64,000 bases of DNA, taken from contig NZ_NTMH01000029.1 of the NCBI RefSeq assembly GCF_002307475.1, positions 1 through 64,000 on the forward strand. Reading direction: 5' to 3'. Numbering within the stretch: the stretch's first letter is position 1; the number at the start of each line of letters is the position of its first letter. The DNA is from Pantoea allii (GTDB lineage Bacteria; Pseudomonadota; Gammaproteobacteria; Enterobacterales; Enterobacteriaceae). Below are positions 47,158 through 55,130 of the stretch, piece after piece. The notes beneath the pieces were generated by a model that was given only the letters and a program-made list of their open reading frames with translations, was not told the origin of the DNA and ran no database searches. Both the position numbers and the translations under genes were made by a program.

Positions 47158-47922
47158 TCAGGGAAGGCGGACGGGAATGTGTTGTTGCGTTAACCACTGA
47201 CTCAGTGCCGGTTCAGGCGCGCTGTCGCTGACCAGTAAATCAAAGCGGGACAGCTCGCCAATACGCGCGGGCAGGACTTTGCCATATTTGCTGCTGTCGG
47301 CGACCAGAATACGCTGGCGGGCGCGCAGCATGGCATGGTGCTTCATCGGCAGTTCGTTGAGGTTATAGCAGGTCGCCCCCTGATCTTTATCCACGCCCGC
47401 CGCAGAGATAAACGCTAGGGTGGGACAGAGATCATCCAGAATGGAATGCCCGCCCACGGGCGTGAACAGGGCATTGTCGGCATGAAATTCACCGCCGCTC
47501 AGGATCACATTGCAGGCCGGTTTCTCTTTTAGCGCCAGAAAGGTATTCATGGCACAGCAGATGGCGGTAAAGGGCAGGGCATCCGGAATCGCATCCACGA
47601 CATAGGGCAGGGTGGTGCCGCAGTCAAAAAACACCGTGTCATTTTCACTAATCAGGCTGGCAGCAGCCTGAGCGAGTCGCTGCTTTCTGGCTGCATTTTG
47701 TCCGTGTTGGTCGGAGATGAAATAGTGCCCGGGATGGCTGCGCGGATCGCTGACGATATAACCGCCCAGCAATACCACGCTTGAGGTCGGTTCACTTAAG
47801 TCCCGACGTACGGTCATTTCCGATACGTCCAGCAGCTGTGCCGCATCTTTCAGATGTAATTTATCGGTGCGCTTAAGTGCCAGAGCCAGTTTACGAATGC
47901 GTTCGTCGCGGCGGGTTTCCAT
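47158..47922 (-). CDS. deoQ: DeoR-family repressor of deoxyribose genes
   Basis: 254 residues from METRRDERIRK. DeoR-type winged helix (LHLKDAAQLLDVSEMTVRRDL) and sugar-phosphate sensor domain (FFDCGTT near the middle). Similar to E. coli DeoR, but the place, divergent from deoK-deoP-deoX, matches DeoQ of Salmonella. It should bind the two TGTTA-type operators in the intergenic region and be released by a deoxyribose phosphate. The start could also be an ATG two codons earlier (47928). Confidence 0.87.
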   Translation of the reverse strand: METRRDERIRKLALALKRTDKLHLKDAAQLLDVSEMTVRRDLSEPTSSVVLLGGYIVSDPRSHPGHYFISDQHGQNAARKQRLAQAAASLISENDTVFFDCGTTLPYVVDAIPDALPFTAICCAMNTFLALKEKPACNVILSGGEFHADNALFTPVGGHSILDDLCPTLAFISAAGVDKDQGATCYNLNELPMKHHAMLRARQRILVADSSKYGKVLPARIGELSRFDLLVSDSAPEPALSQWLTQQHIPVRLP

Positions 47923-48158
47923 TGTCATCTCTAAACCTGTATTCCTTGAAGAAGACGTCATACGTCCTGGCCTGTCACATCGCTGGCGTGCCGTTAACCT
48001 TACCTGAAACCGCCGCGTTTTTACTCAGCCCATAACAAATTTCAAAAAATTTAAGGCGTTGCAGGCTTTTCAGGCAAGATTTTTATCTTACCCGCAATGC
48101 CTTCACCCCGCAAACCCGGGCTGTGGCCACTGAATGCCCGCCTTCGCGTCACGGTGTT

Positions 48159-48174
48159 TGTTATAATATTAACA
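48159..48174. promoter_or_regulatory. DeoR-type operator 1
   Basis: TGTTATAATATTAACA agrees with the DeoR operator TGTTAGAATTCTAACA at 13 of 16 positions. Confidence 0.65.
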
Positions 48175-48221
48175 TTAAACCCGGGCGGATTCCGGCTTTA
48201 TCGATCAGTTATGTCACAATA

Positions 48222-48241
48222 TATGTGAAATTTATCACATA
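48222..48241. promoter_or_regulatory. CRP-binding site
   Basis: TGTGA-AATTTA-TCACA, an exact match to the half-sites and 6-bp spacing of the CRP consensus, 66 bp upstream of the deoK start. Supports catabolite control of deoxyribose use. Confidence 0.85.
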
Positions 48242-48263
48242 ATTAACCTCTGTGAATTGTTAG

Positions 48264-48279
48264 TGTTATTTTTATAACA
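48264..48279. promoter_or_regulatory. DeoR-type operator 2
   Basis: TGTTATTTTTATAACA, arms perfectly inverted, 12 of 16 matches to the DeoR operator. It is 27 bp upstream of deoK, 105 bp from operator 1, so repressor-mediated looping over the CRP site is possible. Confidence 0.6.
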
Positions 48280-48306
48280 TTTTAGCGGTCTTTTACCGGG
48301 GGAAGA

Positions 48307-49224
48307 ATGGACATTGCGGTTATCGGTTCAAACATGGTGGATTTAATCACCTATACCAACAGTTTTCCCAAGCCAGGGGAAACGCTGGAAGCGCCCGATT
48401 TTGCAATGGGTTGTGGCGGTAAAGGGGCCAATCAGGCCGTGGCGGCAGCAAAGCTGGGTGGCAAGGTAATGATGGTTAGCAAAGTGGGCGACGACCTGTT
48501 TGCGCCCACCACGTTAGCCAATCTGCAACAGCAGGGCGTGGATACACGTTTCGTCACCACCGAAGCCGGTGTCTCCAGCGGTGTGGCCCCCATCTTTGTT
48601 GATGACCAATCGCAAAACCGCATCTTGATTATTAAAGGCGCGAATCAACATCTCAAGCCCGCGGACATCGATGCTGCGGCTGAGGCGCTGAAGGGCTGCC
48701 GGTTAATCATTCTGCAGCTGGAAATTCCGCTGGAAACCGTTTACTACGCGATCGATTTTGCCCGCCAAAATGCTATCCGCGTCATCCTCAATCCTGCCCC
48801 CGCCCTGGCTGAGCTGGATATCGCGTATGCCTGCCAGTGTGACTTTTTTATGCCCAATGAAACGGAGCTGGAAATCCTGACTGGAATGCCGGTGGGGACG
48901 GAGGATGAAGTGAGGCGGGCAGGCGCGTCCTTACTGAAACGTGGCCTAAAGAATCTGATCGTGACCCTGGGCAGCCGCGGATCGCTGTGGATGACCGGCG
49001 ATGACTGTCATCAGGTTGACCCTGTGCCGGTTAAAGCACTGGATACCAGCGGTGCCGGTGATGCGTTTATTGGCTGTTTTGCCTACGAACTGGTGCAAAC
49101 CGGTGATATCCCTGCCGCCATGGCGAAAGCCTCTGCCTACGCGGCCTGTAGCGTCACGGCACGCGGTACGCAGCGTTCTTATCCTGACTCAACCGCTTTT
49201 CAGCGCTTTCTCGACCTTCAATGA
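48307..49224 (+). CDS. deoK: Deoxyribokinase
   Basis: 305 residues, PfkB/ribokinase family, very close to Salmonella DeoK. It phosphorylates 2-deoxyribose at C5. Motifs: GGKGANQAVAAAKLG near the start and the catalytic DTSGAGDAFIG near the end. First gene of deoK-deoP-deoX; start ATG follows GGGGGAAGA. Confidence 0.94.
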   Translation: MDIAVIGSNMVDLITYTNSFPKPGETLEAPDFAMGCGGKGANQAVAAAKLGGKVMMVSKVGDDLFAPTTLANLQQQGVDTRFVTTEAGVSSGVAPIFVDDQSQNRILIIKGANQHLKPADIDAAAEALKGCRLIILQLEIPLETVYYAIDFARQNAIRVILNPAPALAELDIAYACQCDFFMPNETELEILTGMPVGTEDEVRRAGASLLKRGLKNLIVTLGSRGSLWMTGDDCHQVDPVPVKALDTSGAGDAFIGCFAYELVQTGDIPAAMAKASAYAACSVTARGTQRSYPDSTAFQRFLDLQ

Positions 49225-49233
49225 GGTACGGCC

Positions 49234-50559
49234 ATGCACCAGAACATTGTTCAGCAAGATGACGGTTATCTAAATAAGACCCCGCTGTTCCAGTTTATTC
49301 TGCTTTCCTGTCTGTTCCCGTTGTGGGGCTGTGCGGCAAGCCTGAATGACATTCTGATTACGCAATTTAAAAGTGTGTTCGCCCTGAGCGATTTTGCCAG
49401 TGCCCTGGTGCAGAGCGCCTTTTACGGCGGCTATTTTTTGATTGCGATTCCGGCCTCGCTGGTGATCCGCAAAACCAGTTACAAGCTGGCGATTTTAACC
49501 GGGCTGGCGCTGTATATCGTCGGCTGTATGCTGTTTTACCCCGCCTCGCACATGGCAACCTATACCATGTTTCTGGCAGCGATTTTTGCTATTGCCATTG
49601 GGTTAAGCTTCCTGGAAACGGCGGCGAATACCTACAGCTCAATGATTGGTCATCGCCAACATGCCACGCTGCGTCTTAATATCAGCCAGACCTTCTATCC
49701 GCTAGGTGCTCTGATGGGCATTGTGTTGGGAAAATATCTGGTATTTCAGGATGGGGAAAGCCTGCAAACACAGATGGCAAACATGACGGCGGAGCAGGCC
49801 CACGCGTTCCGCTTATCGATGCTGGAACACACTCTGGAGCCGTATAAATATCTGGTGATGGTGCTGGTGGTCGTCATGCTGCTGTTTATGTTCACCCGTT
49901 ATCCGCGCTGCAAGCCGCAAAGCAACGAAAAAACGTTGCCGACGCTGAGCGAAACCTTCCGCTATCTGGCAAAAAATCGCCATTTTAAACGCGGTATTCT
50001 GGCGCAGTTTCTCTACGTCGGCATGCAGGTTGCAGTGTGGTCCTTTACCATTCGTCTGGCCCTGACACTGGGGGCGACCAATGAGCGTGAAGCGTCCAGC
50101 TTTATGATTTACAGCTTTATCTGTTTCTTTATTGGCAAGTTTGTCGCCAACATTTTAATGACACGTTTCCGTCCAGAGAAAGTCCTTATCGTCTTTTCTG
50201 TTTTAGGCATGATAACGCTGGCCTACGTCATGCTGGTGCCCAATTTCACCGCTGTTTATGCCGCCGTGTTTGTTAGCGTGTTGTTTGGTCCCTGCTGGGC
50301 CACGATCTATGCCGGTACGCTCGCAACGGTAGACAGTAAATACACTGAAGTCGCGGGCGCGTTTATTGTGATGTCTATCGTCGGGGCGGCATTTGTGCCC
50401 GCCTTGCAGGGCTTTGTTTCCGACCATCTGGGATCGATGCAGCTGGCATTTGGCGTGTCGCTGCTGTGTTTTGCCTGGGTTGGCTTCTATTTTTGGGGCG
50501 AACTGCGCCACAAAAAGCAGCCGCGTCATCGCGCAAACCTGGCGGAGGAGGGACTATGA
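49234..50559 (+). CDS. deoP: Deoxyribose:H+ symporter, FHS (fucose permease) family
   Basis: 441 residues, about 12 membrane helices. The opening PLFQFILLSCLFPLWGCAASLNDILI and the loop LETAANTYSSMIG are typical of FucP-like symporters. Its place in the operon supports deoxyribose as cargo. Start ATG follows GAGGTACGGCC. Its stop overlaps the deoX start by 4 bp (ATGA). Confidence 0.92.
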   Translation: MHQNIVQQDDGYLNKTPLFQFILLSCLFPLWGCAASLNDILITQFKSVFALSDFASALVQSAFYGGYFLIAIPASLVIRKTSYKLAILTGLALYIVGCMLFYPASHMATYTMFLAAIFAIAIGLSFLETAANTYSSMIGHRQHATLRLNISQTFYPLGALMGIVLGKYLVFQDGESLQTQMANMTAEQAHAFRLSMLEHTLEPYKYLVMVLVVVMLLFMFTRYPRCKPQSNEKTLPTLSETFRYLAKNRHFKRGILAQFLYVGMQVAVWSFTIRLALTLGATNEREASSFMIYSFICFFIGKFVANILMTRFRPEKVLIVFSVLGMITLAYVMLVPNFTAVYAAVFVSVLFGPCWATIYAGTLATVDSKYTEVAGAFIVMSIVGAAFVPALQGFVSDHLGSMQLAFGVSLLCFAWVGFYFWGELRHKKQPRHRANLAEEGL

Positions 50560-51569
50560 AAACCCGTTTACCGTTGCGCCGTGAACAGTTTTCCGCCACG
50601 CCGACGTTGCTGCTGGAGAGCGAGGATTTCAGGGTCGAGCTGTTTCGCTATCCTGCGGGCATTGAGGCCATTCGCATTCACAACCGGCGGGGCACGGTGA
50701 TTGTGTTGCCCTTTCTGGGCCAGATGGTATGGGATGTGAATTTTGATGGCCGAGCCCTGACCATGGGGCACCGGTTTAAACAGCCGCTGCCGGGTGACAC
50801 TATCATCGATACGTACGGCTGTTTTGCCTTTCATTCTGGTCTGCTGGCGAATGGCTGCCCTGGCGCGGAAGACTCGCATCCGCTTCACGGTGAAATGGCC
50901 TGCGCCCGCATGGATTCCGCATGGATAGTGCTGGAGGATGAGCGTCTTTCTGTCGAAGGCGAAACCGAATACATCAAGGGGTTTGGTCACCATTATCTGG
51001 CGGCACCGGCGGTACGGCTAAGGGCCGATCAGGCGCGGCTGATGCTGGAGATGACCGTGACAAATCTGGCTGGCGCACCGATGCCGTTGCAATACATGTG
51101 TCACATCAACAGCGCGTGGGTTGAGCAAGGGCAGTTTAAACAGACGATTCCTGACGAGGCGTTTCAGCTGCGCCGTTCTGTTCCGGCACATGTGCGGCCC
51201 ACTCCTCAGTGGACCGCCTTTACCGACGCCCTGGCCCGCGATCCCACCGCGTTCCGGCAGTTAGATCAACCTGCAATGTACGATCCGGAGATTGTCTTCT
51301 TCGCCGATCATCTGGCGCAATACGGTGAGAACGTTCAGTTTGAACTCCATTCCCCGGCCGGTTATGCCCTGATGACCCGCTTTTCCACCGCGCAGTTTCC
51401 GCATGCGACGCGCTGGATACTGCATAATGCGGATCAGCAGGTTGCTGCCTACGTACTGCCCGCCACCTGCCGTCCAGAAGGCTTTGCAGCGGCACAACGC
51501 GCCGGTACGTTGATGGCGTTGATGCCCGGTGAGCACCGTCATTTCCAGGTTGAAACCGGCGTGCTGTAA
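50556..51569 (+). CDS. deoX: Aldose 1-epimerase family protein DeoX
   Basis: 337 residues, DUF4432/galactose-mutarotase-like beta-sandwich with conserved His in SHPLHGEMAC and in the GHHYLAAP and LQYMCHINSAW segments. It probably interconverts deoxyribose anomers or pyranose/furanose forms, as proposed for Salmonella DeoX. Translation coupled to deoP by an ATGA overlap with GGAGGAGG upstream. Confidence 0.87.
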   Translation: MKTRLPLRREQFSATPTLLLESEDFRVELFRYPAGIEAIRIHNRRGTVIVLPFLGQMVWDVNFDGRALTMGHRFKQPLPGDTIIDTYGCFAFHSGLLANGCPGAEDSHPLHGEMACARMDSAWIVLEDERLSVEGETEYIKGFGHHYLAAPAVRLRADQARLMLEMTVTNLAGAPMPLQYMCHINSAWVEQGQFKQTIPDEAFQLRRSVPAHVRPTPQWTAFTDALARDPTAFRQLDQPAMYDPEIVFFADHLAQYGENVQFELHSPAGYALMTRFSTAQFPHATRWILHNADQQVAAYVLPATCRPEGFAAAQRAGTLMALMPGEHRHFQVETGVL

Positions 51570-51952
51570 ATCGCCCAGGCCGACGCGTTATGTGACGAAA
51601 CGTCAGGTGCTTTTGACGCTTCTGCTGCCACGACAGCGTTGGCGTGAGTCTCTTCTGCATCAGAACGCGTTAGGCAGGCAGGATGATCATCCATGTGGCG
51701 AAAGCCCGTGGATAGCGCGTCTTATACCCATCTGCCTGTTCACGTCTTCTACCTGCTCGCCTGTAAGCCATTTAAGCCACCGCAGCCTGTTCTGGCTGGA
51801 CACACAGCAGATCGCTATCGCCGTTTTATCGTTGAGCATCCCGCTGTTAACCCTGCGTCGGCTTGGTGGAAAACGCGATCCACCTGACGTTCTAAGGCGG
51901 CAGGAAAGTGCGATGCTGCCTAATGCAGCCAACATCCCTTATCTTCCTCAGG
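51570..51952. other. Intergenic stretch after deoX, no recognised gene
   Basis: About 380 bp without terminator or recognisable gene. Several overlapping open frames exist on both strands (for example 51687-51935 minus) but none has a good start or recognisable product; a decayed gene remnant is possible. Confidence 0.4.
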
Positions 51953-51984
51953 TCAATTTATGTGACAAAGATCACATAAATTGA
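51953..51984. promoter_or_regulatory. Long CRP-type palindrome upstream of dfoJ
   Basis: 32-bp perfect dyad. The arms TCAATTTATGTGA and TCACATAAATTGA are separated by CAAAGA, giving an exact TGTGA-N6-TCACA CRP site. It is 44 bp upstream of the Fur box and about 290 bp before the dfoJ start. Confidence 0.8.
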
Positions 51985-52028
51985 CATTAGTCATCCTTAT
52001 GAGAAAACTCGCCCTTCCAAAAATTGAA

Positions 52029-52043
52029 TGATAATGATTATTA
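52029..52043. promoter_or_regulatory. Fur box of the desferrioxamine operon
   Basis: TGATAATGATTATTA differs at one position from the 7-1-7 Fur motif. Its place in the promoter region of dfoJ predicts iron repression. Confidence 0.85.
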
Positions 52044-52272
52044 TTTATATTGTTATTGTCATTAACAACTACTCATTTAATGCAAATAAACCACATAAAA
52101 TGTAGTTTTTTAGCTCTTTTGTGGACATAAATTCTCAAAAATTTTGACCTCATGGGTGAGCCGTCTCGGCTAAAGGTTACTGAATCTGAATTGACTCGCG
52201 TGGTCTGGCGCAGGCTGCTGCCCTTTTTAAACGGTGGCTGGGCGGCTTACGCCTTTAATAAAGGAACGGGAT

Positions 52273-53826
52273 ATGGTGGTACGTAAGCAAAACCCGTCGG
52301 TGCCTCACCGACAGCTGTCTGATGCGGTCCTTACTGCTCAGGACTTTATTTTCAATGATGCGCAAATTTCGGCCTGGCATCAGCAAACGCAGGAGGCGCT
52401 GACGCTGATCACCCACACCGTTCAGCGCGTTGAGAAACCCTTCAGCGGTATCCTGCCTCACGAGCTGGCCCCGGCTTTTAGCGCCGTCGATCTTGACCAG
52501 CCGCTGGGAAATAATGAGGCTGCGCTGGAAGAGTTAGGATCACTGTATCTGCGTGATGCCGTCTGGTTCCATCACCCCAAATACGTGGCGCACCTTAACT
52601 GCCCGGTGGTACTGCCATCGCTGCTGGCGGAGCAAATCATGGCCGCGGTCAACAGCTCCGTGGATACCTGGGATCAGAGCGCGGGCGGAACGCTGATTGA
52701 ACAGAAGGTTATTGACTGGACGCTGAGCCGCATCGGTCTGCCGGCGAGCGCAGACGGCATCTTTACCAGCGGTGGGACGCAGTCAAACCTGATGGCGATG
52801 CTGCTGGCACGCGACAGCTGGTGCGCCGCACATCATCCGGGCCATCTGATCAAACATCAGGGCCTGCCGGCCGATGCCGCCAAATGGCGCGTCCTGACCT
52901 CCAGACTGAGCCACTTCAGCATTCAGAAATCGATGGCCATTCTCGGCCTGGGCTACGATGCGGTCATTCCGGTGGATTACGACGACGATTACCGCATGGA
53001 CAGCGTGCAGCTTGCGCACGAGATTGCGCGTTGCCACGAGCAGGGCCTGATCCCGATTGCCGTCGTCGCCACCAGCGGCACCACCGATTTCGGCAGCATC
53101 GATCCGCTGGAAACCATCGCGACACTGTGTCAGCAGCACGGCATCTGGATGCACGTCGACGCGGCGTACGGTTGCGGTCTGTTGGTTTCGGAAGCGCATC
53201 GCCAGCGCCTCAACGGCATTGAAAAAGCCGACTCGGTGACGGTGGATTATCACAAGTCGTTCTTCCAGACCGTGAGTTGCGGCGCGTTCTTCGTGCGCGA
53301 TAAACAGCACCTCAGCCACGTGACGCACCATGCTGATTACCTTAATCCGCTCAGCGCTCAGCAGGAAGGGACGCCAAACCTGGTGAATAAAAGTATTCAG
53401 ACTACGCGCCGGTTTGACGCGCTGAAAATGTGGCTGACCTTGCGCATCATGGGGCCGGCGAAGCTGGGTGAGGCGTTTGACAGCCTTATTACGCTAACCC
53501 AGGCAACCCATCAGTTGCTGAAAGCCCATCCGGTGATTGAGGTCCTGCACGCGCCTGAACTGACCACCCAAATCTTCCGCTTCGTGCCGCGCCCCGGCAT
53601 GAATCCGGTACAGCTGGACGTCATCAATGCCGGTATCCGCAAGGCCCTGTTCCGTTCCGGTAATGCGGTGATTGCCGGTACCAAAGTGGATGGCCGCCAG
53701 TACCTGAAATTTACGCTGCTTAATCCCACCACCTCGCTAGCTGACATGGAAGATGTGATTGCCTTGATCGCCCATTACGGTCGCGAACAGGCACGTGACA
53801 TGACATTACAGGTGGCTAACCAGTGA
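52273..53826 (+). CDS. dfoJ: Lysine decarboxylase for desferrioxamine synthesis (PLP group II)
   Basis: 517 residues. It converts L-lysine to cadaverine, the first step of desferrioxamine synthesis. Fold-type I PLP decarboxylase: SGGTQSNLMA phosphate loop, HVDAAYG with the ring-binding Asp, and the Schiff-base Lys in VTVDYHKSFFQ. Matches DesA/DfoJ and the diaminobutyrate/glutamate decarboxylase group. ATG at 52273 follows AAGGAACGGGAT. First gene of the dfo operon. Confidence 0.93.
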   Translation: MVVRKQNPSVPHRQLSDAVLTAQDFIFNDAQISAWHQQTQEALTLITHTVQRVEKPFSGILPHELAPAFSAVDLDQPLGNNEAALEELGSLYLRDAVWFHHPKYVAHLNCPVVLPSLLAEQIMAAVNSSVDTWDQSAGGTLIEQKVIDWTLSRIGLPASADGIFTSGGTQSNLMAMLLARDSWCAAHHPGHLIKHQGLPADAAKWRVLTSRLSHFSIQKSMAILGLGYDAVIPVDYDDDYRMDSVQLAHEIARCHEQGLIPIAVVATSGTTDFGSIDPLETIATLCQQHGIWMHVDAAYGCGLLVSEAHRQRLNGIEKADSVTVDYHKSFFQTVSCGAFFVRDKQHLSHVTHHADYLNPLSAQQEGTPNLVNKSIQTTRRFDALKMWLTLRIMGPAKLGEAFDSLITLTQATHQLLKAHPVIEVLHAPELTTQIFRFVPRPGMNPVQLDVINAGIRKALFRSGNAVIAGTKVDGRQYLKFTLLNPTTSLADMEDVIALIAHYGREQARDMTLQVANQ

Positions 53827-53836
53827 GAACGGCGCG

Positions 53837-55129
53837 ATGAACAACAGAATTTATGACTTTATCGGTATTGGTATTGGGCCTTTTAATCTCAGCCTGGCCT
53901 GTCTGAGCGAGCCGGTTGAGGGGCTGAACGGCCTCTTTCTGGATCAAAATCTGGGGTTCGACTGGCATACCGGCATGATGCTGGAAAGTGCGCACCTGCA
54001 AACGCCGTTTATGGCCGATCTGGTGACGCTGGCCGATCCCACCAATCCTTACAGCCTGCTGAATTACATGAAACAGAAGGGGAAAATTTATTCGTTCTAT
54101 ATCCGCGAAGACTTTTTCCTGATGCGTAAAGAGTACAACCAGTACTGTCAGTGGGCGTGCGCACAGCTGAGTAATTTGCGCTGGAATACGCGGGTAGATT
54201 ACGTGAGCTACGACGATGCCCAGCAGTGCTACCGTATTCGCGCGGTGGATACGCTCAGCGGGCAACAGCAGGAGTGGCTGACGCGCAAACTGGTACTGGG
54301 CACCGGGCCTGCCGCGTGGCTGCCGGAGTGCAGCCGATCGCATCAGTCGCGCTTTACCCATTCCAGCCAGTATCTGGCGGACAAGGCGGAGCTGCAGAAA
54401 AAGAGCACCATCACCGTGCTGGGGAGCGGTCAGAGCGCCGCAGAGATCTATTACGACCTGCTGACGGACATCGATCGGTTTGGCTACCAGCTTAACTGGA
54501 TAACCCGCGCACCGCGCTTCTATCCCCTGGAATACACCAAGCTGACGCTGGAGATGACCTCGCCAGAATGGGTCGACTACTTCCACGCGCTGCCGGGGGA
54601 AAAACGTGATGCGCTGAACGCGCGCCACAAAAACCTCTACAAAGGCATCAACAGCACCTTAATCAATGACATCTACGACCTGATGTACGTCAAGCAACTG
54701 GATGGCGCGCTGAACGTTAACCTGTTCACCCATTCGGAGCTCACCGGCATGCGCTGGTTGCCGAGTGGGGAGTTTGAACTCGCCCTGCATCAGCAGGAGC
54801 AGGATTGTGCGTATACGCGCCGCACCCAGGGGCTGGTGATGGCTACGGGTTATCAGTATCGCCCGCCGATGTTTATCGAAGGCATCAGCCAGCGTCTGCG
54901 CTGGGATGAGAAGGGCCGTTACGACGTCCAGCGCAATTACAGTATTGACCAGCATAACCAGATCTTCGTGCAGAACGCAGAGCTGCATACGCACGGCTTT
55001 GTCACGCCGGATCTCGGCATGGCCTGCTATCGCAACTCGGTGCTCCTGCGTGAACTCACCGGTCGGGAAATTTATCCCGTCGAGCGGCAGATCGCCTTCC
55101 AGACCTTCCCGGCCCAATCGGAACATTGA
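53837..55129 (+). CDS. dfoA: Cadaverine N-monooxygenase
   Basis: 430 residues. Flavin- and NADPH-dependent N-hydroxylase producing N-hydroxycadaverine. FAD site GIGIGPFNLSLACL at about 12-25, NADPH site VLGSGQSAAEIYYDLL, and the LATGY-like motif (GLVMATGYQY). Of the ornithine/lysine/cadaverine N-monooxygenase family. It starts 10 bp after the dfoJ stop. Confidence 0.93.
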   Translation: MNNRIYDFIGIGIGPFNLSLACLSEPVEGLNGLFLDQNLGFDWHTGMMLESAHLQTPFMADLVTLADPTNPYSLLNYMKQKGKIYSFYIREDFFLMRKEYNQYCQWACAQLSNLRWNTRVDYVSYDDAQQCYRIRAVDTLSGQQQEWLTRKLVLGTGPAAWLPECSRSHQSRFTHSSQYLADKAELQKKSTITVLGSGQSAAEIYYDLLTDIDRFGYQLNWITRAPRFYPLEYTKLTLEMTSPEWVDYFHALPGEKRDALNARHKNLYKGINSTLINDIYDLMYVKQLDGALNVNLFTHSELTGMRWLPSGEFELALHQQEQDCAYTRRTQGLVMATGYQYRPPMFIEGISQRLRWDEKGRYDVQRNYSIDQHNQIFVQNAELHTHGFVTPDLGMACYRNSVLLRELTGREIYPVERQIAFQTFPAQSEH

Positions 55130-55130
55130 T

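Noticed and set aside
51529..51984. Open frame of 151 codons with a hydrophobic middle, downstream of deoX
   Set aside because: Begins inside deoX, has no ribosome-binding site and runs into the CRP palindrome; no family recognised. A decayed remnant cannot be excluded.
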